Part shown: piece after piece, positions 7,602 through 15,765 of the stretch
Numbering within the stretch: position 1 is the stretch's first letter
How the letters are laid out: the number at the start of each line of letters is the position of its first letter
Assembly: GCA_964654695.1 (NCBI GenBank)
Contig: CAZZKJ010000043.1
Coordinates: forward strand, 1 to 22,163
Reading direction: 5' to 3'
DNA from: CAZZKJ01 sp964654695
GTDB lineage: Bacteria; Krumholzibacteriota; Krumholzibacteriia; WVZY01
Length of the DNA stretch: 22,163 nt
Translations under genes and position numbers: made by a program
The notes under the pieces: generated by a model
The model's database searches: none
Told to the model about the DNA's origin: nothing
Seen by the model: the letters and a program-made list of their open reading frames with translations, nothing else

Positions 7602-8150
7602 ATGAAAAGAGTTCTCGCTTTAGTAACAGTGCTTGCGGTTCTTGCGTTTGGAGTTTCGCTTGTTAACGCGCAAATTCCGAATGTCCAAGTATTCTTCGAT
7701 GAAGGATACGGATATCAGACTCGCAACTGCACGCCGCCCGAGGTTTTCCAAGCCTATGTTGTCGCCAAGAACTTCAACATGTGGTTTGTCGGTGTCGAGT
7801 ATGCGGTCGCTTACCCTCCGATGGTGACATGGTTGGGTGATTCGGACATTCCTCCGACAACCCTTGGAAGCACGCCTCTTTTATCCGGCGGTATTTCCGA
7901 AGTCTGGTCTACACCGCAGAACGGGTTTGGTCCCGTGAGATTGGCGACGATCACTTTGCTGTGTAATGCCTGTATTCCCGATACTCCTTTATCGGTTGTT
8001 CCTCATCCGATTTCAGGATTCATCAGGGCAACCAGGTATCCGGACCTGGCATTTCAAAATGCCGTTGGTATGACGTCGGTTTTCTGCCCGGTTGACGTGC
8101 CGGCGGAAAACTCTACATGGGGCGGCGTAAAAGCGCTTTATGGTGAATAA
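7602..8150 (+). CDS. Small secreted protein with C-terminal WGxxKxLY motif (first paralogue)
   Basis: A 182-residue exported protein of unknown function. The signal peptide runs to about Ala23 (VNA before Gln24). The start at ATG 7602 is supported by AAGGAG at 7590-7595; an in-frame TTG at 7575 is disfavoured. The mature part is rich in beta-prone and Pro-Gly segments and has a VVPHP motif near residue 140. It ends NSTWGGVKALYGE. The protein encoded at 8397 has the same size, a matching VVPDP and an ending NSWGQIKSLYE, so the two are distant paralogues. Nothing enzymatic is visible; an extracellular structural or binding role is a guess. It follows the dockerin-like gene by 80 nt with no terminator between. 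Confidence 0.75.
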   Translation: MKRVLALVTVLAVLAFGVSLVNAQIPNVQVFFDEGYGYQTRNCTPPEVFQAYVVAKNFNMWFVGVEYAVAYPPMVTWLGDSDIPPTTLGSTPLLSGGISEVWSTPQNGFGPVRLATITLLCNACIPDTPLSVVPHPISGFIRATRYPDLAFQNAVGMTSVFCPVDVPAENSTWGGVKALYGE

Positions 8151-8396
8151 GAAGTAAGAGGATTTGATTGGGGCTGGATGAGCCTCGAATTCAGGTTCAT
8201 CCAAGCGGGTTCATCCAGCCATTTCAGCGTAGAGGGGGTGATGCCCCGCAGGGGTCCACCTGAAAGCAAGCTGAAGAGCTTTTCGAGGTGTATTCGTCCT
8301 CCCCGCTCTGACAAATGCTCTGAGTGCAGTAAGATCGTTGTTTTCGAACGCAGTGTCTAAATTGTGACTTCGTTTTTTATTCGAAAAGGAGTCGAG
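8151..8396 (+). promoter_or_regulatory. Structured intercistronic region with alternative hairpins
   Basis: This 246-nt spacer has two mutually exclusive stems. TGGATGAGCCT (8175-8185) pairs with AGGTTCATCCA (8193-8203) around a 7-nt loop. GGCTGGATGA (8172-8181) instead pairs perfectly with TCATCCAGCC (8211-8220). A GGTTCATCCA direct repeat (8194-8203 and 8208-8217) underlies the choice. Further on, GGGG/CCCC/GGGG at 8235-8254 can again pair two ways. TTTTCGAA (8341-8348) and TTCGAAAA (8380-8387) form an 8-bp stem whose right arm runs into the ribosome binding site of the next gene. There is no T-run, so it is not a standard terminator. Confidence 0.5.
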
Positions 8397-8951
8397 ATGA
8401 GAAAGGCTTTGTTACTGAGTTTGGTTATTATTTGTATCGCGGGCCTTGCTTTTGCTCAGAATGGCTCAATAGGTGTATTCTCCGATGCAACCGCTGCGAG
8501 CTGTGATATAGTAGACCCCGGGACTGCGCCGTTTCAGGTGCATTTGGTTCATGTTTATGCAATCGGCGCGACCGCCAGCCAGTTCATGCTTGCTATGGAT
8601 CCGTGCAATACCGCGCTGAACCTCGGTGAAACCCACAATTTCCCGGTTCATATCGGTACTTTCACAACTGGAGTATCCATATCCTACCAGTCCTGTTTGA
8701 ACGGTACTATTCCGTTGGGTTTCATCAACTTTTTCGGCCTGGTTCCGGATTGCTGCTACCTGCATGTCGTTCCGGATCCCAATGCCATACCTGCCGGCGA
8801 AGTCTGGACAGTTGATTGTACCATCGATGGAAACCTGGTTGCGGTTACGGGTGGAGAGGCAATTATAAACAGCACTTCTGCCTGTCATGCTCCCTGCAAT
8901 GTGCCCAGTCAGCAGAATTCATGGGGACAGATCAAGTCGTTGTATGAATAA
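8397..8951 (+). CDS. Small secreted protein with C-terminal WGxxKxLY motif (second paralogue)
   Basis: A 184-residue exported protein with a signal peptide ending at about Ala20 (AFA before Gln21). ATG 8397 is chosen because AGGAG lies at 8387-8391, 5 nt upstream. The mature region has several cysteines, including a CC pair near residue 120, a VVPDP motif aligned with VVPHP of the protein at 7602, and an ending NSWGQIKSLYE. The overall resemblance to that neighbour is low but consistent in length, order of motifs and C-terminus. Function is unknown. It is the last gene of the cassette and is followed 28 nt later by a strong terminator. Confidence 0.75.
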   Translation: MRKALLLSLVIICIAGLAFAQNGSIGVFSDATAASCDIVDPGTAPFQVHLVHVYAIGATASQFMLAMDPCNTALNLGETHNFPVHIGTFTTGVSISYQSCLNGTIPLGFINFFGLVPDCCYLHVVPDPNAIPAGEVWTVDCTIDGNLVAVTGGEAIINSTSACHAPCNVPSQQNSWGQIKSLYE

Positions 8952-8979
8952 ACCGGCTTGATTTTTTCTTGTTTTCTAT

Positions 8980-9012
8980 GTCCGGCCTCTCTAGTAGAGG
9001 CCGGACTTTTTT
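8980..9012 (+). terminator. Rho-independent terminator of the secreted-protein cassette
   Basis: A perfect 11-bp stem, GTCCGGCCTCT (8980-8990) with AGAGGCCGGAC (8996-9006), a 5-nt loop and six Ts directly after (9007-9012). It separates the small secreted proteins from the peptidase gene. Confidence 0.95.
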
Positions 9013-9078
9013 GCGCATTCTTTTGAAGCGCCTGCCTGGCAAGAGTTCGTGGAAATCAAAACGCGGCTGCGATTTGAA

Positions 9079-9107
9079 TTGACCCGACGCGTTGAGAATG
9101 GTATCTT
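9079..9107 (+). promoter_or_regulatory. Probable sigma-70 promoter of the C25 peptidase gene
   Basis: TTGACC (9079-9084) and TATCTT (9102-9107) are separated by 17 bp, just after the strong terminator at 8980-9012. Transcription would start near 9114, giving a leader of about 96 nt. Confidence 0.6.
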
Positions 9108-9209
9108 CAAATATATATTTTTGCTTTAATCCGCCTGTGCCTGCTTTTTATTTACCTCTGGAGAGCCGCCGGATCGCCCGCGAGGCTAACCGGCCCGGAA
9201 GTCTTTAAT

Positions 9210-12200
9210 ATGAAGAACATAATACCCGGTTTTCTCACCAGGATCACCTCGCGGTGCGGGATGATCTGCCTGGCCGCCGTGTTTATCCCCGGCTCTGCCC
9301 TTGCCTTGAGCCCTCAAAATGTTTCCAGGACCGCCGTAAAAACTGTGCGTTCTGATGAATCCGGAGTAACCTTGGAAATTCAGGCCGACGGCTATTCGCT
9401 GTCGCCTTCGCGCCGATTGGCCGGTTCGGATGAACTGATCCTGCCGGGATTCTCAACGCGTGCCCGTCCCGGAGAGCCGGCAGTACCCTCACGCAGAATT
9501 CTCATAGCGCTGCCGCCCTCGGGAGGATATTTATTGCAGAGCCGCGTTATCCACGTAAGCAATATCGGCGGCAGGCTTCTGGAACCGGTACCGATGCCGT
9601 TTATCGAAGAAGACGGTTACGGCGGCAAGTTCATGGGAGGGCGCTTCCTCATTGAAGACAAGATATATAATCAATATAAACCGCGTCCTTTGATAGAAGC
9701 CGATGAAATTGTCTATATACGCCATCAAAGAGTTCTGCCGGTGTGGATCAATCCCGTGAACTATGATTCCGTCCAACGCCGGTTGACGATTGCTACCAGG
9801 GTTCGTATTACGGTCAGCTTCACACGCGGAGACAGGCGCTCCGGGGAGGCGGAACATGGAGAACTCGTCCGGGAAGAGGCATCCTGGAACAGGATCATGT
9901 CCAAAGCGGTTGTAAATGCTGAAACAGCTCGAAAATGGACGATAAAGCCTGGATTCCGTCCTGATCCCGGCATCGAGCCCAACCCGGTTTCGTTCGAGCT
10001 GCCCGCTGGACAGCTTATCAAGGTAATTGTCAGAGAAACCGGTATGCAGAAGATCAAAGCTCAAAACTTGATATCCGCGGGCTTTCCGCCCGGAGCAAGC
10101 ACGGTCGATATAAAGATGTTCAAGAGGACTTATGACGATATGACCATGCTTCCGGGTGTGGTTGACATTCCTATTATCATCGAGGAAGCCGCAGGCGGCA
10201 CAAGCGGCGAATTCGACGGCAATGATTACCTGGTATTCTACGGCCAAAGGCTCCGTGATGATTCTTTGCAGAATGATCCCATAGAAAAATTCTCCGATCA
10301 TAATGTCTACTGGATCGGAATGGGCGCGGGGGCTTTTATGAACCGGGCGGCTCTGCGCAGGGGATATGTATCCGTTGACACCAGTCTTGCCGTGTTTCAG
10401 GTCGATAAGCTCTACGAGGAGGATAGATTCTTTCTGGAACAAACACCCAAGCCTGCCGTGGGCGATCCTCCTTTGCAGCAGGATTCCTTTTATTACAACG
10501 ATCCCGTGCAGTTTCTGGATCCACAGAGCCGCTTCATTGAAATCCCGTTCAGCGCGCACGGAATCAAACCCGGCTCCAGTCTCAGCATAGAGGCCGAGTT
10601 CGCTGGCGGAAATCTTGCGAATACGAAATTGAGAGAAATCTTATTATCGATCGAAAACCAGGGCGGCAGTTTGCCCATAAACAGCGCTTTTGTTTCAGGG
10701 AATAATAAAGTGACTTATTATTCAAAGCCGATATCTTCTTCGGATCTGCGAAGCTCCAACCGTCTGAGACTTGCTCCGGATGCGGGAAAAAGCACTATCA
10801 ATGCTTCTTTGAACAGGTTCAGGGTCAAGTACAATTCTCTCTACCAGGCCGAATCCGGCCGGATTCAATTCGATACATCGTCATTCCTCGGAGATACGAC
10901 CATAAGCATAACCCATATCTCCAGGCGGGATCTCCTGCTCTTTGATGTTTCCAACCCATTGCATCCTGAGGAGTGCATCATCGCCGACAGCCTGTTTACG
11001 GATACGGGTACGGACCAGGTTCTGTCTTTCCGGGACCGGATTAATATGAAGAAAAAATACATACTCACACCGCTGGACGGCATGACGGAAATCGGCGGTT
11101 CAGATCTGGTCGGCGATTCCCCAAGTGGCTTGATTGGGAGCGCATCGGAAAGTGGGGTAGATGTCCTGGTTATAAGCCACAAAGATTTCCTTACAGAAAT
11201 GCAAAGGTGGGTGGATTACCGCAGGGCTCAAGGCTACAAGGTGCTCATGGCCGATGTTGAAAATATTTTCGATGAATTCAACGGCGGCGTTCCCTCGGCC
11301 TCGGCCGTAAAAAGGGTCATTCGCTATTTTTTTATAAAAGGGGGAGCCGCATTCGTTCTCCTGGTGGGCGACGGCAGTGAGGATACCAAGCGTGTTCATG
11401 CGGATTCCGGCAAAAACTTCGTTCCTACTCAATCCTACCCGGAAAGGATCCAGTCTCCGCCTTTCAACGAGGATGAAGTAGTAACTTCGGATAAATGGTA
11501 CGCACTGATGAATAATGATTACAAGGTCGGGGATAGCGATTATTTGGCGGACTTGATTGTCGGACGTCTTCCCGCAGGATCGGTAAGCGAATTGAAGATT
11601 ATGCTTGATAAGATATTTTTATTCGAGAATCCTAATGCTTCTGATTTTTGGAGAAAACGTATGATACAAATAGCCGACGATTCCTGGTCGGATGACGGTT
11701 TTTCGAGTACGACATGCTTTCGATCGAGCGAGATTGGATTTGAACAGGGCGAGGAGAGCGCCGCCTTTATTATGGGATCCTCGCTCGCGGGCGGATACGA
11801 TATAGACAGACAGTATTTATCCCTTCATACGAACGTGATTCATCCCGTGAACAGCGGCTGCGTGGATAAGGATCAAGTAAAAAGCTACACCAGATCGCAT
11901 GCCCTTCCCGCTCTGCTCAATGCGGTAGAGCTGGGCGCCACCTTTTTGAGCATACAGGCGCATATGAATCGCTACCTGATTACACACGAAACCCTTTTTT
12001 CCAGTTCGGATATAATCGGCAGGGATCATTACAAGCTTCAAAACTTCGGAAAACCTTTCATTGTATTTGCAATGGGATGCCATCTGAGCGATTATGCCGT
12101 TCACCGGGAACTCGCCAGGACACTGAATAACGATATCAACGGGGACTGCATCGATGAACTCCTGCTGCTCCTTAAAAACCGCGGTGCGGTGTCTTCGTAT

Positions 12201-13358
12201 GGAAGCTCGGGATTCGAATACCTCGGCGAAAACATGGTTTTTACAAACAGAATATACGACACATTCTTCAATAATCCTCCCGTGGATACAATGACCGCTT
12301 CCAACCGGGCCCAGGCCCGATGGATTTTCGGTGAAGTCATGACGGTGAGCGAGATGCTGGGAGCAACTTACGGCCAGATCAAACGCTATCATATCTTGGG
12401 GGATCCCCTTCTGCGTATTGATGCCGGTCCTCCGCGTTTCGAAGTCAAGGTCAACGGTTCTCCGGCGAATTCCGGAGATCTGGTAATCGGGGTCAGCAGT
12501 GATTCCGTTGAAGTTGAAGCGGTGGTTTCGGACGAGAATGCAATAGACTCGCTTGCCCTTGAGATAGCGGGCATAAACGAGACTTCGATTTTGGATATTC
12601 AGCCGCTGATCGACGGCGGCCTGTCGGCATCAAGACAATACAAAGTGCGGTTTTCGCACAAGCTGCTGCCGAAATCATATGATATCAAGCTCATGGCTTA
12701 TCAAGCCCCCGACACCGTTTCCGGATCGTATCACATGGCCGCCGAGTTTAGTCTGTCGGTTCCGCTGGATATCAGTCTCAAGGTAAACGGCAGGAGCATA
12801 GGCGACGGCGACCTGGTACCGGCAGAAGCCGGGTACGCCCTCAGCCTGCGTCTTCCAGTGATTGTGGATGCCCAGGAGATTGAAATCAACATGGATGATA
12901 CTCCCGTTAGTCCCGTAAGTTTCAGCCGCCCCGCAAAAGGAGATACTCTCTCGTGGACAGCTGCGTTCAGCCGGTCTCTCTCAGAAGGCACACATACATT
13001 GAGTGTTGTCGTTTCGGGTGTTGAACGCCAACATTACTTGCTTCGCGTAAGCGCCAGGCCGGGACTGGAAGAGCTGATCGCTTATCCCAATCCATTCGTT
13101 GATGAAGCCTACTTCGTTTTTACGAATGAAATTCCCATACAGTCGGGACGTGTTGATATATACACGAGCAGCGGAAAGAAGATTGCCGCTGTAGATTTTC
13201 CGTATTCGTCACGCATGCCGGGACAAAACGCCGTTTATTGGAACGGACGTGATCTGGCGGGAGATCGTGTTGCGAACGGCGTTTATTTATACGTGGTGAC
13301 GATTGTGCAGAACGGGTCAAACCGCAGGTTTACCGGCAAAATAGTGCATGTCAAATGA
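9210..13358 (+). CDS. Secreted C25 (gingipain-like) cysteine peptidase with C-terminal sorting-type domain
   Basis: A 1382-residue exported protein. The signal peptide ends near residue 32 (ALA). Residues about 45-215 resemble the C25 propeptide, with the PGxPxxP motif at 87-93. The peptidase domain spans about 650-1060: LVISHKDF, FVLLVGDGSED near 715-724, and DLIVGRLPAG. The likely catalytic His918 lies in QAHMNR and Cys957 in FAMGCHLSD; the usual Gly-His-Gly around the His is Ala-His-Met here. Ig-like domains follow, and residues about 1285-1382 form a FlgD-Ig / type IX sorting-like domain from AYPNPF to GVYLYVV and TGKIVHVK. Such tails direct substrates through the type IX system in Bacteroidota; that system is not in the window. 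Some C25 proteins are the PorU sortase itself, which cannot be excluded. GGAAG at 9197-9201 supports the start. Confidence 0.85.
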   Translation: MKNIIPGFLTRITSRCGMICLAAVFIPGSALALSPQNVSRTAVKTVRSDESGVTLEIQADGYSLSPSRRLAGSDELILPGFSTRARPGEPAVPSRRILIALPPSGGYLLQSRVIHVSNIGGRLLEPVPMPFIEEDGYGGKFMGGRFLIEDKIYNQYKPRPLIEADEIVYIRHQRVLPVWINPVNYDSVQRRLTIATRVRITVSFTRGDRRSGEAEHGELVREEASWNRIMSKAVVNAETARKWTIKPGFRPDPGIEPNPVSFELPAGQLIKVIVRETGMQKIKAQNLISAGFPPGASTVDIKMFKRTYDDMTMLPGVVDIPIIIEEAAGGTSGEFDGNDYLVFYGQRLRDDSLQNDPIEKFSDHNVYWIGMGAGAFMNRAALRRGYVSVDTSLAVFQVDKLYEEDRFFLEQTPKPAVGDPPLQQDSFYYNDPVQFLDPQSRFIEIPFSAHGIKPGSSLSIEAEFAGGNLANTKLREILLSIENQGGSLPINSAFVSGNNKVTYYSKPISSSDLRSSNRLRLAPDAGKSTINASLNRFRVKYNSLYQAESGRIQFDTSSFLGDTTISITHISRRDLLLFDVSNPLHPEECIIADSLFTDTGTDQVLSFRDRINMKKKYILTPLDGMTEIGGSDLVGDSPSGLIGSASESGVDVLVISHKDFLTEMQRWVDYRRAQGYKVLMADVENIFDEFNGGVPSASAVKRVIRYFFIKGGAAFVLLVGDGSEDTKRVHADSGKNFVPTQSYPERIQSPPFNEDEVVTSDKWYALMNNDYKVGDSDYLADLIVGRLPAGSVSELKIMLDKIFLFENPNASDFWRKRMIQIADDSWSDDGFSSTTCFRSSEIGFEQGEESAAFIMGSSLAGGYDIDRQYLSLHTNVIHPVNSGCVDKDQVKSYTRSHALPALLNAVELGATFLSIQAHMNRYLITHETLFSSSDIIGRDHYKLQNFGKPFIVFAMGCHLSDYAVHRELARTLNNDINGDCIDELLLLLKNRGAVSSYGSSGFEYLGENMVFTNRIYDTFFNNPPVDTMTASNRAQARWIFGEVMTVSEMLGATYGQIKRYHILGDPLLRIDAGPPRFEVKVNGSPANSGDLVIGVSSDSVEVEAVVSDENAIDSLALEIAGINETSILDIQPLIDGGLSASRQYKVRFSHKLLPKSYDIKLMAYQAPDTVSGSYHMAAEFSLSVPLDISLKVNGRSIGDGDLVPAEAGYALSLRLPVIVDAQEIEINMDDTPVSPVSFSRPAKGDTLSWTAAFSRSLSEGTHTLSVVVSGVERQHYLLRVSARPGLEELIAYPNPFVDEAYFVFTNEIPIQSGRVDIYTSSGKKIAAVDFPYSSRMPGQNAVYWNGRDLAGDRVANGVYLYVVTIVQNGSNRRFTGKIVHVK

Positions 13359-13465
13359 TACACAGACTTCTTTAGAGATTTTCCGCAGAGCACTTTCGCA
13401 GTATCCCGAACCGGTTAAAAGAATTTTCCTTTTTACTTGAGTCTGTTAGACTAGTTGTGGCAAAT

Positions 13466-13493
13466 TTGCGTCCTCTGAAAAGCGCCGTATAAA
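13466..13493 (+). promoter_or_regulatory. Possible promoter of the peptidoglycan-salvage operon
   Basis: TTGCGT (13466-13471) and TATAAA (13488-13493) are separated by 16 bp, 20 nt before murQ. The match is modest, but it is the only candidate in the 155-nt gap after the peptidase gene, in which no convincing terminator was found. Confidence 0.4.
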
Positions 13494-13513
13494 ATCTCGC
13501 GATCGGGAAAAAT

Positions 13514-14437
13514 ATGGGAATTGACGAACGGCTGAAGAAGATTTTCGAATCCCTGCAGGATCTGACAACGGAAAAAAGGAATCCAAAAACCCGTTTTATA
13601 GATACCGCGCCTACTGTTGAAATCCTGGAGCTTATTAATAATGAAGACCAGTCGGTTGCGGCTTCGGTGGGTGGGCAAATACCGGCAATAGCGGAGGCGG
13701 TCGACCTTGTGGTTGACTCTTTTCGAAGGGGGGGAAGGCTTCTCTACTTCGGTGCCGGCACCAGCGGCAGGCTGGGCATACTGGATGCCGCCGAATGCCC
13801 TCCGACATTCGGCGCGGACCCGGCCATGGTCGTTGGAGTGATTGCGGGGGGAAGGAACACGGTTTTCCTGTCCCGGGAGGGCGTAGAGGATGATGAAAAA
13901 AAAGGAAAGGATGATGTCATTGAAAACCGCGTGTCCGAAACCGACACCGTGATCGGCATAACGGCCAGCAGGAGAACTCCCTACGTTATGGCCGCCCTCT
14001 CCGGGGCCCGCGCCCTTGGTGCATCAACAGTTTTGATCACATGCAATGAATCCGCGCCGTTGGATGTCGATGCGCAGATAAATATTATTGTCGGCCCGGA
14101 GGCGCTTGCGGGGTCCACGAGGATGAAGGCCGCAACAGCGCAGAAAATGGTGCTTAATATGATATCAACTGCGAGCATGATCGCAATTGGCAAAGTCTAT
14201 GAGAATCTCATGGTGGATCTCAAGCCGGCGAGTGAAAAGCTGGTTGAAAGGGCGAAAGGCATAATAATGATGCAGACCGGGATCGGTTATGCACGGGCAT
14301 CGGAACTTTTTGATGAATCCGGCCGCAGCGTAAAGACGGCCATACTAATGGCAAAACTCGATCTTGGCAGGCAAGAAGCCGAAAGCGCGCTGGCAAAAGC
14401 AGATGGTTTTCTTGCCCGTGCCCTGGGAGAAAGATGA
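13514..14437 (+). CDS. murQ: N-acetylmuramic acid 6-phosphate etherase MurQ
   Basis: MurQ splits MurNAc-6-phosphate into GlcNAc-6-phosphate and D-lactate in the cytoplasm. The 307-residue product has normal length and clear signatures: an N-terminal LTTEKRNPKTRFID, the SIS-domain loop FGAGTSGRLGILDAAECPPTFG with the catalytic-type Glu94, the acidic stretch EGVEDDE at 122-128, and VGPEALAGSTRMK followed by GKVYENLMVDL. The position usually Gly in KAGTAQK is Ala. The gene leads a tight operon and its stop codon overlaps the start of the ABC binding-protein gene by 4 bp (ATGA), implying translational coupling of MurQ with a transporter. anmK and nagZ in the same run supply its substrate. Confidence 0.96.
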   Translation: MGIDERLKKIFESLQDLTTEKRNPKTRFIDTAPTVEILELINNEDQSVAASVGGQIPAIAEAVDLVVDSFRRGGRLLYFGAGTSGRLGILDAAECPPTFGADPAMVVGVIAGGRNTVFLSREGVEDDEKKGKDDVIENRVSETDTVIGITASRRTPYVMAALSGARALGASTVLITCNESAPLDVDAQINIIVGPEALAGSTRMKAATAQKMVLNMISTASMIAIGKVYENLMVDLKPASEKLVERAKGIIMMQTGIGYARASELFDESGRSVKTAILMAKLDLGRQEAESALAKADGFLARALGER

Positions 14438-15723
14438 CGCCGATTGCAACATTGCATCCGTCCGTTGGGCGGCGCAAGCGCCTCTTCTTTTGCGCCGCAA
14501 ACTTGAGGAGAGCCTGCTGGCTGATAGCGCTTCTGGGGGCCGGTGGTTGCGGGGGAAGCGACAGCGGCAAAAAGATTATACGTTTCTGGCAGTTCTGGGA
14601 TAGTGCGGTCGTCGAACCGATGGCCAGGGAATACGAATCCCGCAATCCAGACGTACGAGTGCAAATAGAGCAGCTCACGTGGCAGACGGGTCTCGTGAAG
14701 ATTCAGGCGGCGGTTGCCTCCGGAACTCAACCGGATGTTTGCGAATTAGGATCCACCTGGGTTCCAAGATTCAGTTCCGAAAACGTTCTCGAAGATATGA
14801 CCCCTGTTTATCAAGAACTCGCGGACAGTTTCCTGATGTGGGACAGCGCCCGATGGCGGGGAAGGATCTACGGCCTTCCCTGGGTTCAGGGTTCGCGCGT
14901 ACTTTTTTATAACCGCCGGCTCTTTGCACGGGCCGGCCTGGATCCCGATAAACCGCCTGATACATGGAGCGCTCTTCTCGAAGCGGCAAAGAGAATCGAA
15001 GAACTGGGTGGTGGAATCCACGGATTCGGAATGAACATGGGCGAGAGATACGTGCTTTATAAAAAATTCATGGCCCTTGCGTGGGGAAACGGGGGGCGCA
15101 TTATCGACGCCGGTCTTGAGAAAGCGGTTTTCAATAGTCCGCCGGTACTCGAATGCATGCGGTTTTATATCAAGCTTGCCTCGTACTCCCTGAAAGAAAA
15201 GCAGGAAGTCCTGGATCATTATTTTAAAAGCGGAAAACTCGGTATGCAGATATCAGGGGCGTGGAATCTCAAGAATTATGCAGTTGAAGCCCCTGAGCTG
15301 GATTATGCCGTGGCGCTCGTGCCAAAACCGGACGAGGGGGGCTATCACAGCAGTTTTGCCGGAGCGGAGATGCTGGTAGTTTTCAAAAACTCGCAGTTAA
15401 AACCTGAATCCGTGAAATTTGCGCGCTTTTTGCAGTCGTATCCGCAGGCCAGGAAACTGTCCTTGAACGCTCTTAGTGTTTTTCCTGCAGCCAAAAAGGC
15501 GTTTCGGGACACATCTTTTACCGGCAATGAAAGACTGAGGGTCTTTATCATGCAGGCGCTGACCAGCCAAAGCCCCCCTGCGCATCCCCATTGGGTAAAA
15601 ATGGAAGATACGATAAATGATGCGATAGAAAGCGTGCTGTACAATAAATCAACACCGGAAGAAGCCTTGAAAAAGGCCGATAGTGAAATCCAGGAAATAA
15701 TAGATCAGTTCGAAGCCAAATAG
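14434..15723 (+). CDS. ABC transporter sugar-binding lipoprotein (family 1), likely muropeptide-sugar importer
   Basis: A 429-residue extracellular solute-binding protein of the carbohydrate (CUT1) type, with KIIRFWQFWDS after the lipid-anchor region and the GTQPDVCELGSTWVPRF segment typical of the family. A hydrophobic stretch ends in LLGAGGCGG, so Cys39 is the likely lipidated residue, although -3 is Ala rather than the usual Leu. The N-terminal 23 residues before it are unusually long; an internal TTG at codon 24 is a possible start. The ATG overlaps the murQ stop. Binding of MurNAc, anhydroMurNAc or GlcNAc-anhydroMurNAc is inferred only from the neighbouring genes. Confidence 0.85.
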   Translation: MTPIATLHPSVGRRKRLFFCAANLRRACWLIALLGAGGCGGSDSGKKIIRFWQFWDSAVVEPMAREYESRNPDVRVQIEQLTWQTGLVKIQAAVASGTQPDVCELGSTWVPRFSSENVLEDMTPVYQELADSFLMWDSARWRGRIYGLPWVQGSRVLFYNRRLFARAGLDPDKPPDTWSALLEAAKRIEELGGGIHGFGMNMGERYVLYKKFMALAWGNGGRIIDAGLEKAVFNSPPVLECMRFYIKLASYSLKEKQEVLDHYFKSGKLGMQISGAWNLKNYAVEAPELDYAVALVPKPDEGGYHSSFAGAEMLVVFKNSQLKPESVKFARFLQSYPQARKLSLNALSVFPAAKKAFRDTSFTGNERLRVFIMQALTSQSPPAHPHWVKMEDTINDAIESVLYNKSTPEEALKKADSEIQEIIDQFEAK

Positions 15724-15765
15724 CTTTTTGATCCCGGCAAACCGCCGCAGAGTCCGAGGAGTGGA

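Noticed and set aside
8178..8360. A 60-codon + strand reading frame in the spacer before the second WGxxKxLY protein
   Set aside because: No ribosome binding site, a composition unlike its neighbours, and it lies across the alternative hairpins; structured non-coding sequence explains it better.
9531..10559. A 342-codon - strand reading frame
   Set aside because: It is antisense to the C25 peptidase, has no recognisable domain, and the + strand frame has clear family motifs across this gene.
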